From assembly GCF_003149455.1 (NCBI RefSeq), contig NZ_QFFK01000001.1, positions 310,001 to 374,000 of the forward strand: a DNA stretch of 64,000 nt, in the 5' to 3' direction. Source of the stretch: Chitinophaga deserti. GTDB lineage: Bacteria; Bacteroidota; Bacteroidia; Chitinophagales; Chitinophagaceae. Positions 17,743 to 26,936 of this stretch are shown here, one piece after another. Made by a program: the position numbers and the translations under genes. Every line of letters begins with the position of its first letter. Positions within the stretch are counted from its first letter, which is position 1. The notes under the pieces were generated by a model. It saw only the letters and a list, made by a program, of their open reading frames with translations. It was not told the origin of the DNA and made no database searches.

Positions 17743-19161
17743 ATGCTTAGACCCTGGAAATTGGAATTACAGATAGACGACCGCTCGGAGAAGGCGGTTT
17801 ACCTGCAGATAGCCGATGCTATTATTGCGGATATTCAATCAGGCCGGTTAAAAGGTGGTACCGCCCTGCCGGGGAGCCGTGCCCTTGCGCAGGAGCTGAA
17901 ACTGAACAGGAATACCATTGTGGAAGCACTGCAGGTATTGCTCAATGAAGAATGGCTGGTATCGCGGGAAAGGCGGGGCACCTTTGTGTCAGAAACGCTG
18001 CCGGCATTGCAAAAAGGTACCCGTAAGACTTCACTCAAAAGCGCGCCTGAAGCTTTAACGCTTTCCACCCGGATCAACTTCGACGACGGGCACCCCGACA
18101 GTAAAATAGCCCCTATTACGGCATTGGCAAGAGCCTACCGCCAGATCTTCCAGCGGAAAGCCAAATGGCAGCTGATGGGATACACGCATGAACTGGGAGA
18201 TATTGCTTTCCGCCGGGCCATTGTACAGATGCTTAACCACCAGCGGGGAATGCAGATGAATGAGCAACAAATATGCATCACCCGGGGCAGCCAGATGGCC
18301 ATGTACCTCACCGCCCAGTGCCTGCTTGAAAAAGACAGCTTCGTGATGGTTGAAAACCCGGGGTACCAGCCTGCCTGGAAAGCCTTTGAACATGCAGGGG
18401 CCCAGGTATTACCGGTACGTGTAGATGGTGAAGGGCTTATTATCAGCGATATTGTTAAACACCTGCAATCAGGCAAAAACATCAAAGCCCTTTATACCAC
18501 ACCCCACCACCAATACCCCACTACAGTAACCCTCAGTCTTCAGCGCCGGCTGGAACTCGTACAACTATCCAACCAATACGGCTTTACCATTATTGAAGAC
18601 GACTATGATAATGAATTCCATTTCGGTTACAGGCCGGTACTTCCGTTATCCAGCCACGGCAACCTGAAGCATTATGTGTACATAGGCACCATGAGCAAAG
18701 TGGTTGCACCTGCATTGAGGATCGGGTACCTGGTCAGTAATTCACCAGCGCTGATGGAAAAGGTAAGTGCATTACGTAAGATCATCGATGTGCAGGGAGA
18801 CGCTATTATGGAGCAGGCGGTGCTGCAGCTCATCAACGATGGCACCATCAAACGCCACCTCCGTAAAGCAACACAGTATTACAAAGCAAAGCGGGATTAC
18901 ACCGAAGCCCTGTTACATAAGCATCTGGCAAACAAAGCCACTTTTCAAACCCCTGATGGCGGCCTCGCCTTCTGGATCGTACCAAATGCAATGCCCAACT
19001 GGAAGAAAGTATCAGGCAAGCTGTGCGACAAAGGCATCCAGATCATTACGCCAGACCGCTTCAGCTGCGACAAAGCCGTGAACGGCATCAGGATGAGCTA
19101 CGGCTCAGTTACCGAAGCACAGCTGGAAGAAGGGATCATGGCCATCGCTGCAGTATTGTAA
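17743..19161 (+). CDS. MocR-type GntR/aminotransferase-fusion regulator
   Basis: The 472-residue protein fuses an N-terminal GntR winged HTH (about 15-80, with YLQIADAIIADIQSGRLKGG and SRALAQELKLNRNTIVEAL) to a type-I aminotransferase-like domain. Visible PLP-site markers include MVENPGYQP, an EDDYDNEFHF segment and the lysine-bearing GTMSKVVAPALRIG. MocR proteins use PLP as effector or cofactor and do not act as transaminases. This one faces a cupin, DHDPS-like aldolase and redoxin operon with a shared operator region, so it most likely controls that operon. A classical PdxR role is less likely, because no pdxS/T genes are present in the window. Confidence 0.93.
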   Translation: MLRPWKLELQIDDRSEKAVYLQIADAIIADIQSGRLKGGTALPGSRALAQELKLNRNTIVEALQVLLNEEWLVSRERRGTFVSETLPALQKGTRKTSLKSAPEALTLSTRINFDDGHPDSKIAPITALARAYRQIFQRKAKWQLMGYTHELGDIAFRRAIVQMLNHQRGMQMNEQQICITRGSQMAMYLTAQCLLEKDSFVMVENPGYQPAWKAFEHAGAQVLPVRVDGEGLIISDIVKHLQSGKNIKALYTTPHHQYPTTVTLSLQRRLELVQLSNQYGFTIIEDDYDNEFHFGYRPVLPLSSHGNLKHYVYIGTMSKVVAPALRIGYLVSNSPALMEKVSALRKIIDVQGDAIMEQAVLQLINDGTIKRHLRKATQYYKAKRDYTEALLHKHLANKATFQTPDGGLAFWIVPNAMPNWKKVSGKLCDKGIQIITPDRFSCDKAVNGIRMSYGSVTEAQLEEGIMAIAAVL

Positions 19162-19243
19162 CCTGCTAAAAACAAACGGACCCGGGATATGAAAAAGTTA
19201 ATACGCAGACAATTTTATTACATTTAAGAAAACGCCGGACCAT

Positions 19244-20353
19244 ATGCGCCTGCTCCTTCTCTTCCTTAACATCGCCCTCATCCCCCGCCCCCTTGCGGCC
19301 AAAATCCTCCATACTGGCCACAGACAACCATTCCCCGATGTTACCGCTGCCGCTAAAGCCGCCACTCCCGGAGATACCATATTTATACATGCAGGTACCT
19401 ATCCCGGAAATCAGATACTGGGGAACTTACAGGGAACCGCAAAAGCATGGATATACATCATAGCAGAGAAACAGGGATCTGTCTGGTTTGAGGGAGGCAC
19501 ATCTGCCTGGAGGGGTACTGATGTAGCATATCTGCATATTGAAGGGATAGGGTTCGCCAAACAAACCGGCAATGGTGTAAACTTCGATGATGGCAGCACA
19601 TACAATTCGCCGGCACATCATATCGTTTTCCGGCATTGCATTTTTAAAGACATGGCTGCCAGTGGCAACAACGATCTGCTGAAGCTTTCCGGAGTGGATG
19701 AAGTTACCATTCAGCATTGTACTTTTATCAATGGCGCAAAAGGAGGCAGCGGGATAGATATGGTGGGCTGCCATAAAGGGCTCATCTCCCAATGCCATTT
19801 CGAAAACCTGGGCGCCAATGCCGTTCAGATGAAAGGCGGCAGCAGTCATATTAAAGTGGAGCGTAGCGTATTCATCCATGCCGGCAGCCGGGCCATTAAC
19901 CTGGGGGGCAGTACGGGCGAGGCATTCTTCCGCCCGGCCAATGCTACCTGGGAAGCAGCAGATCTTACCGTTGATAATAACTACTTCTCCGGCTCAGACG
20001 TACCCGTGGCCTTTGTTGGCTGCATCCGCTCATCCGTCATCAGCAACACCATCTGCCATCCTGAAAGATGGGTGATCCGGATACTGCAGGAAAATAAAGA
20101 CACCCTGCGTTTTGTTAAATGCGCGGACAATACTTTCAGCAACAATAAGATTTGTATCAATAGTCAGGTACGCACCGTTTGCAGTATCGGCCCAGGCACA
20201 GCTCCGGAAAGCTTTACCTTCTCCGGCAATCAATGGACGCATAATTCAGACAGTACCTGGCAGGGACCACAATTACCTGTATCTGAAAGTGGCGAAACTG
20301 TCTCATATAACCCCGCCTGCAGGAATTGCAGCATACCTGTTGCCCTTAAATAA
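19244..20353 (+). CDS. Secreted right-handed beta-helix protein
   Basis: The 369-residue protein has a signal peptide (MRLLLLFLNIALIPRPLAA) and a run of parallel beta-helix coils (about 60-340), for example HHIVFRHCIFKDMAASGNN, VTIQHCTFINGAKGG and GLISQCHFENLGANAVQMKG. Such folds belong to polysaccharide lyases, epimerases and other carbohydrate-binding enzymes. It shows no specific catalytic signature I can name. Closing sequence VSYNPACRNCSIP suggests disulphides. It stands alone downstream of MocR on the same strand and is followed by a terminator. Confidence 0.82.
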   Translation: MRLLLLFLNIALIPRPLAAKILHTGHRQPFPDVTAAAKAATPGDTIFIHAGTYPGNQILGNLQGTAKAWIYIIAEKQGSVWFEGGTSAWRGTDVAYLHIEGIGFAKQTGNGVNFDDGSTYNSPAHHIVFRHCIFKDMAASGNNDLLKLSGVDEVTIQHCTFINGAKGGSGIDMVGCHKGLISQCHFENLGANAVQMKGGSSHIKVERSVFIHAGSRAINLGGSTGEAFFRPANATWEAADLTVDNNYFSGSDVPVAFVGCIRSSVISNTICHPERWVIRILQENKDTLRFVKCADNTFSNNKICINSQVRTVCSIGPGTAPESFTFSGNQWTHNSDSTWQGPQLPVSESGETVSYNPACRNCSIPVALK

Positions 20354-20354
20354 A

Positions 20355-20382
20355 ACGGGCCTTGCATTGCTGCAAAGCCCGT
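20355..20382. terminator. Bidirectional terminator between beta-helix and RND operon
   Basis: Arms 20355-20366 and 20371-20382 pair over 12 bp with one mismatch, loop TTGC. CTTT follows on the plus strand and TTTTATTT on the minus strand, so it can end both convergent transcripts. Confidence 0.7.
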
Positions 20383-20406
20383 CTTTCCAATCTACCCTGC
20401 TTATTA

Positions 20407-21837
20407 TTATTTCCATCCACCGCCAAGTGCCCTGTACGCACTTACCACGGCCTGTAATTGCTGCAATTGCGTTTCCACCAGTTCGAACTTCGATTCCAGT
20501 GCATCTCGCTGCGTCATGAGTACTTCCATGTAATCCGCCCGTGCGGATGCAAACAAATCGTTAGAGATCGCAATGGACTGGGTAAGCGCCTCTACCTGCT
20601 TCGATTGCAGGTCATAACGCTTCTCCAGGTTAGCGATCTTCGACAACTGGTTCACCACTTCCACATATGCATTCAGGATGGTACGTTCATATTCATACAC
20701 CGTTTGTATCTGTTTGGCGTTGGCATTGAGATATGCCGCCTTAATGCCGTTCCTGTTCACCAAAGGCGCTGCGAGATCGCCCGCGAGCGAATACAGAAGA
20801 GACTCCGGTGTTTTGATGAGATACGAGGGATTGAAAGCACGGTATCCCACGCCCGCAGTGATCCCTAAGGAAGGATAGAACTGCGCTCGGGCCGATTTCA
20901 CATCGAGCTTTGCAGCAGCAAGCTTCAGTTCTGCCTCACGGATATCGGGCCTGTTTGCCAGCATGGCTGAGGGGATACCTCCACTGATACTTGCAACTAC
21001 TGCCCCGAACTGCCGGCTGTTCCGCGGTACATGCGAGGGGTATCGGCCTGTCAGCTGTCCCATCCTGTTCTCAGTTTCTACGATGCGCTGAAGGATGTCG
21101 AACCGGAGGCTTTGGGTACGCAGCACTTCTGCTTCAAACTTGCGCACTGCCAGCTCCGTTACACGGGTGGCTTCCTTTTGCAGCTTCACCACAGAAAGCG
21201 CATTACCCTGAAGGGCAATGTTCTGATCTACGATTTCCAGCTGCTTATCGAGGGCCAGCAGCTCATAGTAGGATGTGGCAATTTCTGCAATGAGGTTGGT
21301 TACTGCGAAGTTCCGCCCTTCTACAGAAGCGAGGTACCGGGCTGCTGCAGCCTTCTTCGCATTACGCAGCTTATGCCAGATATCCACTTCCCAGCTGGCA
21401 AACGCACCCACCATAAAGTCGCCCAACGGCTCGGGCATTTCCTTGCCTTCCTTGATCTCGGTATTGGCATCGTTGGCCCCCTGGCTGGTATAACGCCCTA
21501 CCTTTTCCACACCGGCACCAGCTTTGATCCCTACAGAAGGGAGATACTCCCCTTTCCGTGCCCGCACTTCGTTCCGCGCTATCTCAATTTCCCACTGCGC
21601 GATGTTCAGTTCCTGGTTATGAAGGAGCGCAGTATCAATCAGGGCGGCCAGATCCGGGTCTGCGAAGAATGCTTTCCATGAAAGGGAAGCTGTGCTTACC
21701 GTATCCCTGCTATCATTAAATCCGGACGGCACATTACTAACCGCCGGTGTTTCCGCCAGTTCCGGGATCTTACATGCCGTGTAAGTAAGGCACGCACATC
21801 CTATGGCGAAGTATGTCAATTTCCGATATTTAAACAT
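20407..21837 (-). CDS. RND efflux outer-membrane factor (TolC/OprM family)
   Basis: The 476-residue lipoprotein (signal ending CLTYTAC) has the two mirrored helical-hairpin repeats of OMF proteins. The typical ALLHNQELNIAQWEIE and RPDIREAELKLAAAKLDVKSARAQFYPSLGITAG segments are present, as is a conserved GLY-free C-terminus ending YRALGGGWK. It forms the channel through the outer membrane. The start codon lies inside the last codons of the RND pump gene (8-bp overlap, 21830-21837), a sign of translational coupling. Together with the pump and adaptor it forms a complete tripartite efflux system. Confidence 0.94.
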   Translation of the reverse strand: MFKYRKLTYFAIGCACLTYTACKIPELAETPAVSNVPSGFNDSRDTVSTASLSWKAFFADPDLAALIDTALLHNQELNIAQWEIEIARNEVRARKGEYLPSVGIKAGAGVEKVGRYTSQGANDANTEIKEGKEMPEPLGDFMVGAFASWEVDIWHKLRNAKKAAAARYLASVEGRNFAVTNLIAEIATSYYELLALDKQLEIVDQNIALQGNALSVVKLQKEATRVTELAVRKFEAEVLRTQSLRFDILQRIVETENRMGQLTGRYPSHVPRNSRQFGAVVASISGGIPSAMLANRPDIREAELKLAAAKLDVKSARAQFYPSLGITAGVGYRAFNPSYLIKTPESLLYSLAGDLAAPLVNRNGIKAAYLNANAKQIQTVYEYERTILNAYVEVVNQLSKIANLEKRYDLQSKQVEALTQSIAISNDLFASARADYMEVLMTQRDALESKFELVETQLQQLQAVVSAYRALGGGWK

Positions 21838-24800
21838 TGTGTTCCAGTTCTTCTGTTAATGGATTTTCTTCTTCATCCTTAATGAGCTTACGCCGCTCAG
21901 CCAGTTTTCCGAAGATGTAATACAGCCCGGGTATCATCAATACCCCGCCCAGCGTTCCCAGGATCATACCTCCTGCAGAGGCAGCACCAATGGTACGGTT
22001 ACCAATAGCTCCCGGCCCTGTGGCAAATACCAGGGGTATCAGGCCGGCAATAAACGCAAGGGAGGTCATGAGGATAGGGCGGAACCTTACACGGGCGCCT
22101 TCAATGGCAGCCTGCAAAACCGGCATCCCTGCACGGTGCTTCTGTACCGCAAACTCCACGATCAGCACCGCGTTCTTACCCAGCAGGCCTACCAGCATCA
22201 CCAGCCCTACCTGCGCATAAATATCATTCGCCAGCCCCATCACCTTCACCAGCAGGAATGCTCCGAATACACCAGCCGGCAGAGACAATACCACCGCCAG
22301 CGGCAGGAAAAAGCTCTCATATTGCGCTGCCAGAATCAGGTACACAAACGCCAGTACGATCAGGAAGATGTACAGGGCTTCATTCCCACGCTCCGACTCG
22401 TCTTTCGATAGGCCTTCCCAGTCAATATCATACCCGCGCGGCAATGTTTTAGCCGCTACTTCCCGGATGGCTGCAATGGCCTCACCACTGCTGTAACCTG
22501 CAGCAGGCTCCCCACGGATCGCGGATGAGGTATACATATTGAAGCGCGTGATCTCATTCAGCCCATGCGATTTCTTTATAGACATAAAGGCCGAATACGG
22601 TACCATTTCATCACGATTATTCTTCACATAGAGCTGCATCAGATCATCGGGCAGGCGGCGGTATTCAGGAGATGCCTGTACGTATACTTTCAGTGCCGTA
22701 CCGAAGCGGACAAAACCCAGCTCGTAGGTACTACCGATGAGGATAGACAGGTTGTCCATTGCTTTGCCGATAGACACACCCTTTTGCATGGCTGCCTTAT
22801 TATCGATCTGTAATTCGTATTGCGGATAGTTGGCGCTGAAGAAGGTGAACAGTCCGGTAAGCTCCTTGCGTTTTTCCAAAGCTTCCATAAACTGATCGTT
22901 CACTTTCTCGAGTTCCTTGTAATCGTCGTTATTGGTTTTATCCAGCAGGCGCAAAGCAAAACCACCTGCCGCACCATACCCCGGTACAGCGGGAGGACCA
23001 AAGAACTCAATGGTAGCACCGGGAATCTCTTTCGCTTTCTCTTCCAGCTCCTCGATGATCTCGTTTACATTGTGCTTACGCTTCGACCAGTCTTCCAGGT
23101 TGATAAGGCAGGTACCGGCGTTGGAACCGCGGCCTTCTGTGAGCACCTCATAACCTGCCAGTGCGGATACGGAACGGATGCCTTCCACCTTCTCCGCGAT
23201 CTCCTGCAGCTTACGGGAAATATCATTGGTACGCTCCAGTGTGGAACCGGGGGGCGTTTGCACGATGGCATAAATCATCCCCTGATCTTCGTTGGGAATA
23301 AACCCTGATGGCAGGCTCTTCGATATCCCGAAGATCCCGGCGCAGCATACCAGTAACACCACCACTGTCAATACCCTGCGGCTAACGATCCTGTGCAGCA
23401 GCTTTTCGTACCGGCCGGTCAGTTTACCTAATACCCTGTTGAAGGCATCCAATGCATGATCGATCGGTGTTTTGCGCTTAGGCTTGCCATGGTTATTTTT
23501 CAGGATCATGGCGCAAAGCACGGGGGTAAGCGTAAGTGCTACCACGCCGGACAGTACGATAGACGTGGCCATGGTAATGGCAAATTGCCGGTAGAAGATC
23601 CCTACCGGGCCAGACATGAATGCCACCGGGATAAACACTGCCGCCATTACAAAAGTGATGGCCACAATGGCGCCGCTGATTTCATGCACTACTCTGTACG
23701 ATGCCACATAAGGCGTCAGGTTTTCCTCCTCCATCTTCGCATGCACCGCTTCTATCACCACAATCGCATTATCCACCACAATACCGATTGCCAGTACGAG
23801 GGCAAAAAGCGTGATCAGGTTAATGGTAAGGCCGAACAGCTGCATAAAGAAGAACGCACCTATCAGTGAAACGGGTACCGCCAGGGTGGGGATCAGTGTG
23901 GAACGCCAGTCGCCAAGGAAGATGAACACCACCAATGCCACGAGGATAAACGCCTCGCCCAGCGTGTGCAATACTTTATCGATAGAAGCATCCAGGAAGC
24001 TGGAAACGTCGTAGCTGATTTCATAATCCATGCCCGGAGGGAAGTCTGCCTTAATCTCATTGAGCTTGGCTTTAATATCCCTGATCACCTCGCTGGCGTT
24101 ACTACCGTACGTTTGCTTGAGTACGATAGCCGCGGAGGGATGGCCGTTCAGGTTTGAATAGATATCATAGAATTCACTGCCGAACTCTACTTCCGCCACA
24201 TCTTTCAGATACAGTACTTCGCCTTCCGGATTAGCCCGGATAATGACATTCTCGTACTGCTCCGGTTTATTGTAACGGCCCGGGTAGGTAAGCACGTATT
24301 CGAGTGCTTCCGACCGCTTACCATCGCTACGCCCCAAACGGCCCGGGGAGCCGATGATGCTCTGCGTAGAGAGGGCTTCCATCACTTCTTCCGTAGAAAC
24401 ATTGTATGCCCGCATCCGGTCTGGTTTCAGCCATACACGCATAGCGTACTGCCGGCTGCCAAGGATCTGCGCACTGCCGATACCATTTACACGGCGGAGC
24501 TCCTGCAGGATGTTGATATTGGAATAGTTGTAAAGGAAGTTCTCGTCTGCCTTCGGATCTTTACTGTAAACATTGACGTACATGAGCATGTTGGGCTGCA
24601 GGATGTTCACGATAATCCCTTCCCGCTGCACCAGCTCCGGCAACCTGCTGGTTACCTGTTCGATACGGTTTTTAACGTTCACCACAGCCTGGTTGGGGTC
24701 TGTCCCCAGTTCAAACACCACCTGGATGTTAGCCTCCCCTGCACTTACGGCATCGGAGGTCATGTACTTCATGCCCGGCACACCATTCACGGCTTTTTCC

Positions 24801-24994
24801 ATGGGGATGAGTACAGACTGTACCAGCACGTCGGCACTGGCACCCGGGTATGCCACGCTCACGATAACCCGTGGCGGGGCAATAGACGGAAACTGCGAGG
24901 TGGGCAGCACATTAATGGCCAGCACCCCGAGAAAGATGATAAATATGGAAATGACGATCGCAAAGACCGGCCTTTTCATGAATATATTAAACAT
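21830..24994 (-). CDS. RND efflux pump, HAE1/AcrB type
   Basis: The 1054-residue inner-membrane protein has the RND layout: an N-terminal TM helix (KRPVFAIVISIFIIFLGVLAI), two large periplasmic loops (about 35-340 and 565-870) and two sets of six TM helices. The proton-relay region reads VVDNAIVVIE, where AcrB has D-D, so the second Asp is Asn here. The Lys of the other half is conserved (GKNAVLIVEF). It would export drugs, detergents or other amphiphiles using the proton gradient. It follows the adaptor gene by 27 bp and overlaps the outer-membrane factor gene. No local repressor is encoded beside it. Confidence 0.96.
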   Translation of the reverse strand: MFNIFMKRPVFAIVISIFIIFLGVLAINVLPTSQFPSIAPPRVIVSVAYPGASADVLVQSVLIPMEKAVNGVPGMKYMTSDAVSAGEANIQVVFELGTDPNQAVVNVKNRIEQVTSRLPELVQREGIIVNILQPNMLMYVNVYSKDPKADENFLYNYSNINILQELRRVNGIGSAQILGSRQYAMRVWLKPDRMRAYNVSTEEVMEALSTQSIIGSPGRLGRSDGKRSEALEYVLTYPGRYNKPEQYENVIIRANPEGEVLYLKDVAEVEFGSEFYDIYSNLNGHPSAAIVLKQTYGSNASEVIRDIKAKLNEIKADFPPGMDYEISYDVSSFLDASIDKVLHTLGEAFILVALVVFIFLGDWRSTLIPTLAVPVSLIGAFFFMQLFGLTINLITLFALVLAIGIVVDNAIVVIEAVHAKMEEENLTPYVASYRVVHEISGAIVAITFVMAAVFIPVAFMSGPVGIFYRQFAITMATSIVLSGVVALTLTPVLCAMILKNNHGKPKRKTPIDHALDAFNRVLGKLTGRYEKLLHRIVSRRVLTVVVLLVCCAGIFGISKSLPSGFIPNEDQGMIYAIVQTPPGSTLERTNDISRKLQEIAEKVEGIRSVSALAGYEVLTEGRGSNAGTCLINLEDWSKRKHNVNEIIEELEEKAKEIPGATIEFFGPPAVPGYGAAGGFALRLLDKTNNDDYKELEKVNDQFMEALEKRKELTGLFTFFSANYPQYELQIDNKAAMQKGVSIGKAMDNLSILIGSTYELGFVRFGTALKVYVQASPEYRRLPDDLMQLYVKNNRDEMVPYSAFMSIKKSHGLNEITRFNMYTSSAIRGEPAAGYSSGEAIAAIREVAAKTLPRGYDIDWEGLSKDESERGNEALYIFLIVLAFVYLILAAQYESFFLPLAVVLSLPAGVFGAFLLVKVMGLANDIYAQVGLVMLVGLLGKNAVLIVEFAVQKHRAGMPVLQAAIEGARVRFRPILMTSLAFIAGLIPLVFATGPGAIGNRTIGAASAGGMILGTLGGVLMIPGLYYIFGKLAERRKLIKDEEENPLTEELEHNV

Positions 24995-25021
24995 TCGGTT
25001 GTCGGTTTATGGGTCTAAAGT

Positions 25022-26104
25022 TTATTCTGACGGCAGCACCAATTGCGAAATGACGGTTTGCGGCGACTGGAAATCGAAAGATATCTTGTCGTTGTTCTTC
25101 ACTTTCCGCAATCCTTCCAGCAGTATTTTTTCATTCCCCGTCAGGCCTTCTTTAATCACAAACAGGTCGGGCATTTCGGCGGCGATGGTAATGGGTTTCA
25201 ACTGCACAGTATTTTGCGCGTCTACCACATACACATACTTCCGGTCCAGAATCTCGAGGGTAGCCTTCTGCGGGATGATAACCGCATCTTTCAGGGATTC
25301 CCGGATGAGTATGGTGCCCGTTTCCCCATGGCGCAGGAGGCTTTCCGGATTGGGGAACGCAGCGCGGAAGGCGATATTCCCGGTTTCGTTGTTAAATTCC
25401 GCTTCAATGGTTTCCACCACGCCGGGATGTTTAAATTCTTCTTTATTGGCCATCCGCAGGTGCACGTTGATCTTCTCTTTCGGTTTGATGGCAGCGGCAT
25501 AGTTGAGGTATTCCGGTTCTGATACATTGAAATACACCCACATCCTGCTGTTGTCGGAGAGGCTGGTGAGCAGGTCGCCCTCTTCCACAAGGCTTCCCAG
25601 TTTGAGATGGAGGTGGTTGATGATACCGTCGAAGGGAGCACGGATCTCCGTAAAGGCGAGATGCACCTGCGCCAGTGCCAGCTCTGCCTGTGCCTTCTTC
25701 AGTTTGGCATTGGCCAGGGCCAGCTCATTCTTTGATACTACGTTCTTGTCTGCCAGGGTTTTGGTATTCTGCATTTCAATCTCTGCGGCCTGGGCTTCGG
25801 CTTCAGCCTTTAGTTTTTCCGCTTCATACAGGCGGGGCATGATCCGGAAGAGGAGCTGTCCGGCTTTTACATGCTGGCCTTCGTCTACCAGCACTTCCTG
25901 CAGATACCCTTTTTCCTGGGCGCGCACTTCGATGTTGCGGATAGATTTGATCTGGCAAACATATTCGCGGGTAATGGTGGTATCCGTTTTAAGCGGACTG
26001 GTTACAAGCAGTTTGGAGGAAGATTCGTGATGTTCTTCTTTGGGATGGCAGCTGGTATGGCACAGGAGGGCACACAAGCCCAATACTGTCAGAATTGGCT
26101 TCAT
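25022..26104 (-). CDS. RND efflux periplasmic adaptor (HlyD/MexA family)
   Basis: The 360-residue protein has a lipoprotein-like signal (LTVLGLCALLCHTSC). A biotinyl-lipoyl half (EVRAQEKGYLQEVLVDEGQHVKAGQLLF) and a helical hairpin (about 90-150, rich in EAEA, KNELALANAKLKKAQAEL) follow. The second lipoyl half reads FTEIRAPFDGIINHL, and a beta-barrel and membrane-proximal domain close it. It bridges pump and outer-membrane channel. It is the first gene of the three-gene efflux operon. The upstream 145 bp contains no obvious TAnnTTTG box. Confidence 0.94.
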   Translation of the reverse strand: MKPILTVLGLCALLCHTSCHPKEEHHESSSKLLVTSPLKTDTTITREYVCQIKSIRNIEVRAQEKGYLQEVLVDEGQHVKAGQLLFRIMPRLYEAEKLKAEAEAQAAEIEMQNTKTLADKNVVSKNELALANAKLKKAQAELALAQVHLAFTEIRAPFDGIINHLHLKLGSLVEEGDLLTSLSDNSRMWVYFNVSEPEYLNYAAAIKPKEKINVHLRMANKEEFKHPGVVETIEAEFNNETGNIAFRAAFPNPESLLRHGETGTILIRESLKDAVIIPQKATLEILDRKYVYVVDAQNTVQLKPITIAAEMPDLFVIKEGLTGNEKILLEGLRKVKNNDKISFDFQSPQTVISQLVLPSE

Positions 26105-26248
26105 TTAGTGTATTTGTTTAAGGATGGATTCAGATAACGGCAGCAACCATACAGGCACATACAGGCGCCTTACCGGATGTTGGAACATCGCGGACGGAAG
26201 CTGATAATAGTTCAGTTAGCCGGGAAAGGCGGAACTGCAGAATGCAGA

Positions 26249-26656
26249 TCAAATACGGATCACCCGCTGCACAATAATCTTATCGGGCGTGGTGCAGGAA
26301 ATTTGGGGAGAGAAAGGTAATGGAGTTGGGGGGCTTACAGATGAAAAGGTAGTGGTGTGTGTATAAAGTGCGGTAATAACTAATTTAAAAGGAATATGCT
26401 GCTTGCGGAAAATGGATTCAATGTCTTCTTCGGAGAGTTCAACGGCCTGTATCTTTTCGGAAGAGCTCCTGGCGTCTGGTGTACCGGATTTACTGAATTC
26501 CAGCACATCACAGGGTTCATCGGCCAGCTCCTCTTCTGTAAGGTTAAGATAATATTTGCCGGGGGAAAACCGGGCAGACGAATGTATGCAATGAGGGTAC
26601 CCGTCCAACAGGAGGACTATTACCAATAGCATAAATCCGATCAGCGACCGTACCAT
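26249..26656 (-). CDS. Membrane-anchored orphan protein, unknown function
   Basis: This 135-residue product starts MVRSLIGFMLLVIVLLLDGY, a signal-anchor helix. The rest is hydrophilic and includes a YLNLTEEELADEPCD segment, an acidic VELSEEDIES helix and a proline-rich tail (PPTPLPFSPQ). The open frame reaches 26707, but the Met at 26656 directly precedes the hydrophobic helix. It ends 145 bp before the RND adaptor gene on the same strand. I do not recognise the family. Confidence 0.55.
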   Translation of the reverse strand: MVRSLIGFMLLVIVLLLDGYPHCIHSSARFSPGKYYLNLTEEELADEPCDVLEFSKSGTPDARSSSEKIQAVELSEEDIESIFRKQHIPFKLVITALYTHTTTFSSVSPPTPLPFSPQISCTTPDKIIVQRVIRI

Positions 26657-26936
26657 TTTCCAATTTAAATTACCGTGCCTGATACGCCAGGCACACCTGA
26701 TTATCAATGCTCACATGTTCTTATTCCCCGGAGGTAATGTGGAAGAATCCATCATTCCCCTGTGCATGCATATAGCAGTGGGGCGTAAAATTAAAAGGTT
26801 TGCGGGCAAACAGCAAACTATTGCGGGTTAAAAGAGATTAATTTTTCATTAAAATTGATGCATCACCGGAAGAAAACACACATAGCTATAGCCATAATAT
26901 GTTTTCCCCGGTAGCAAATTACAATTATCCTGTCTG
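26657..26936. other. Gene-free region with inverted repeat
   Basis: This 280-bp gap follows the large unknown gene and precedes the orphan gene. An imperfect inverted repeat pairs ACCGGAAGAAAACA (26865-26878) with TGTTTTCCCCGGT (26900-26912) around a loop that itself holds GCTATAGC. It may terminate the minus-strand transcript of the large gene, but there is no good U-run. The rest is AT-rich without recognised signals. Confidence 0.4.
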
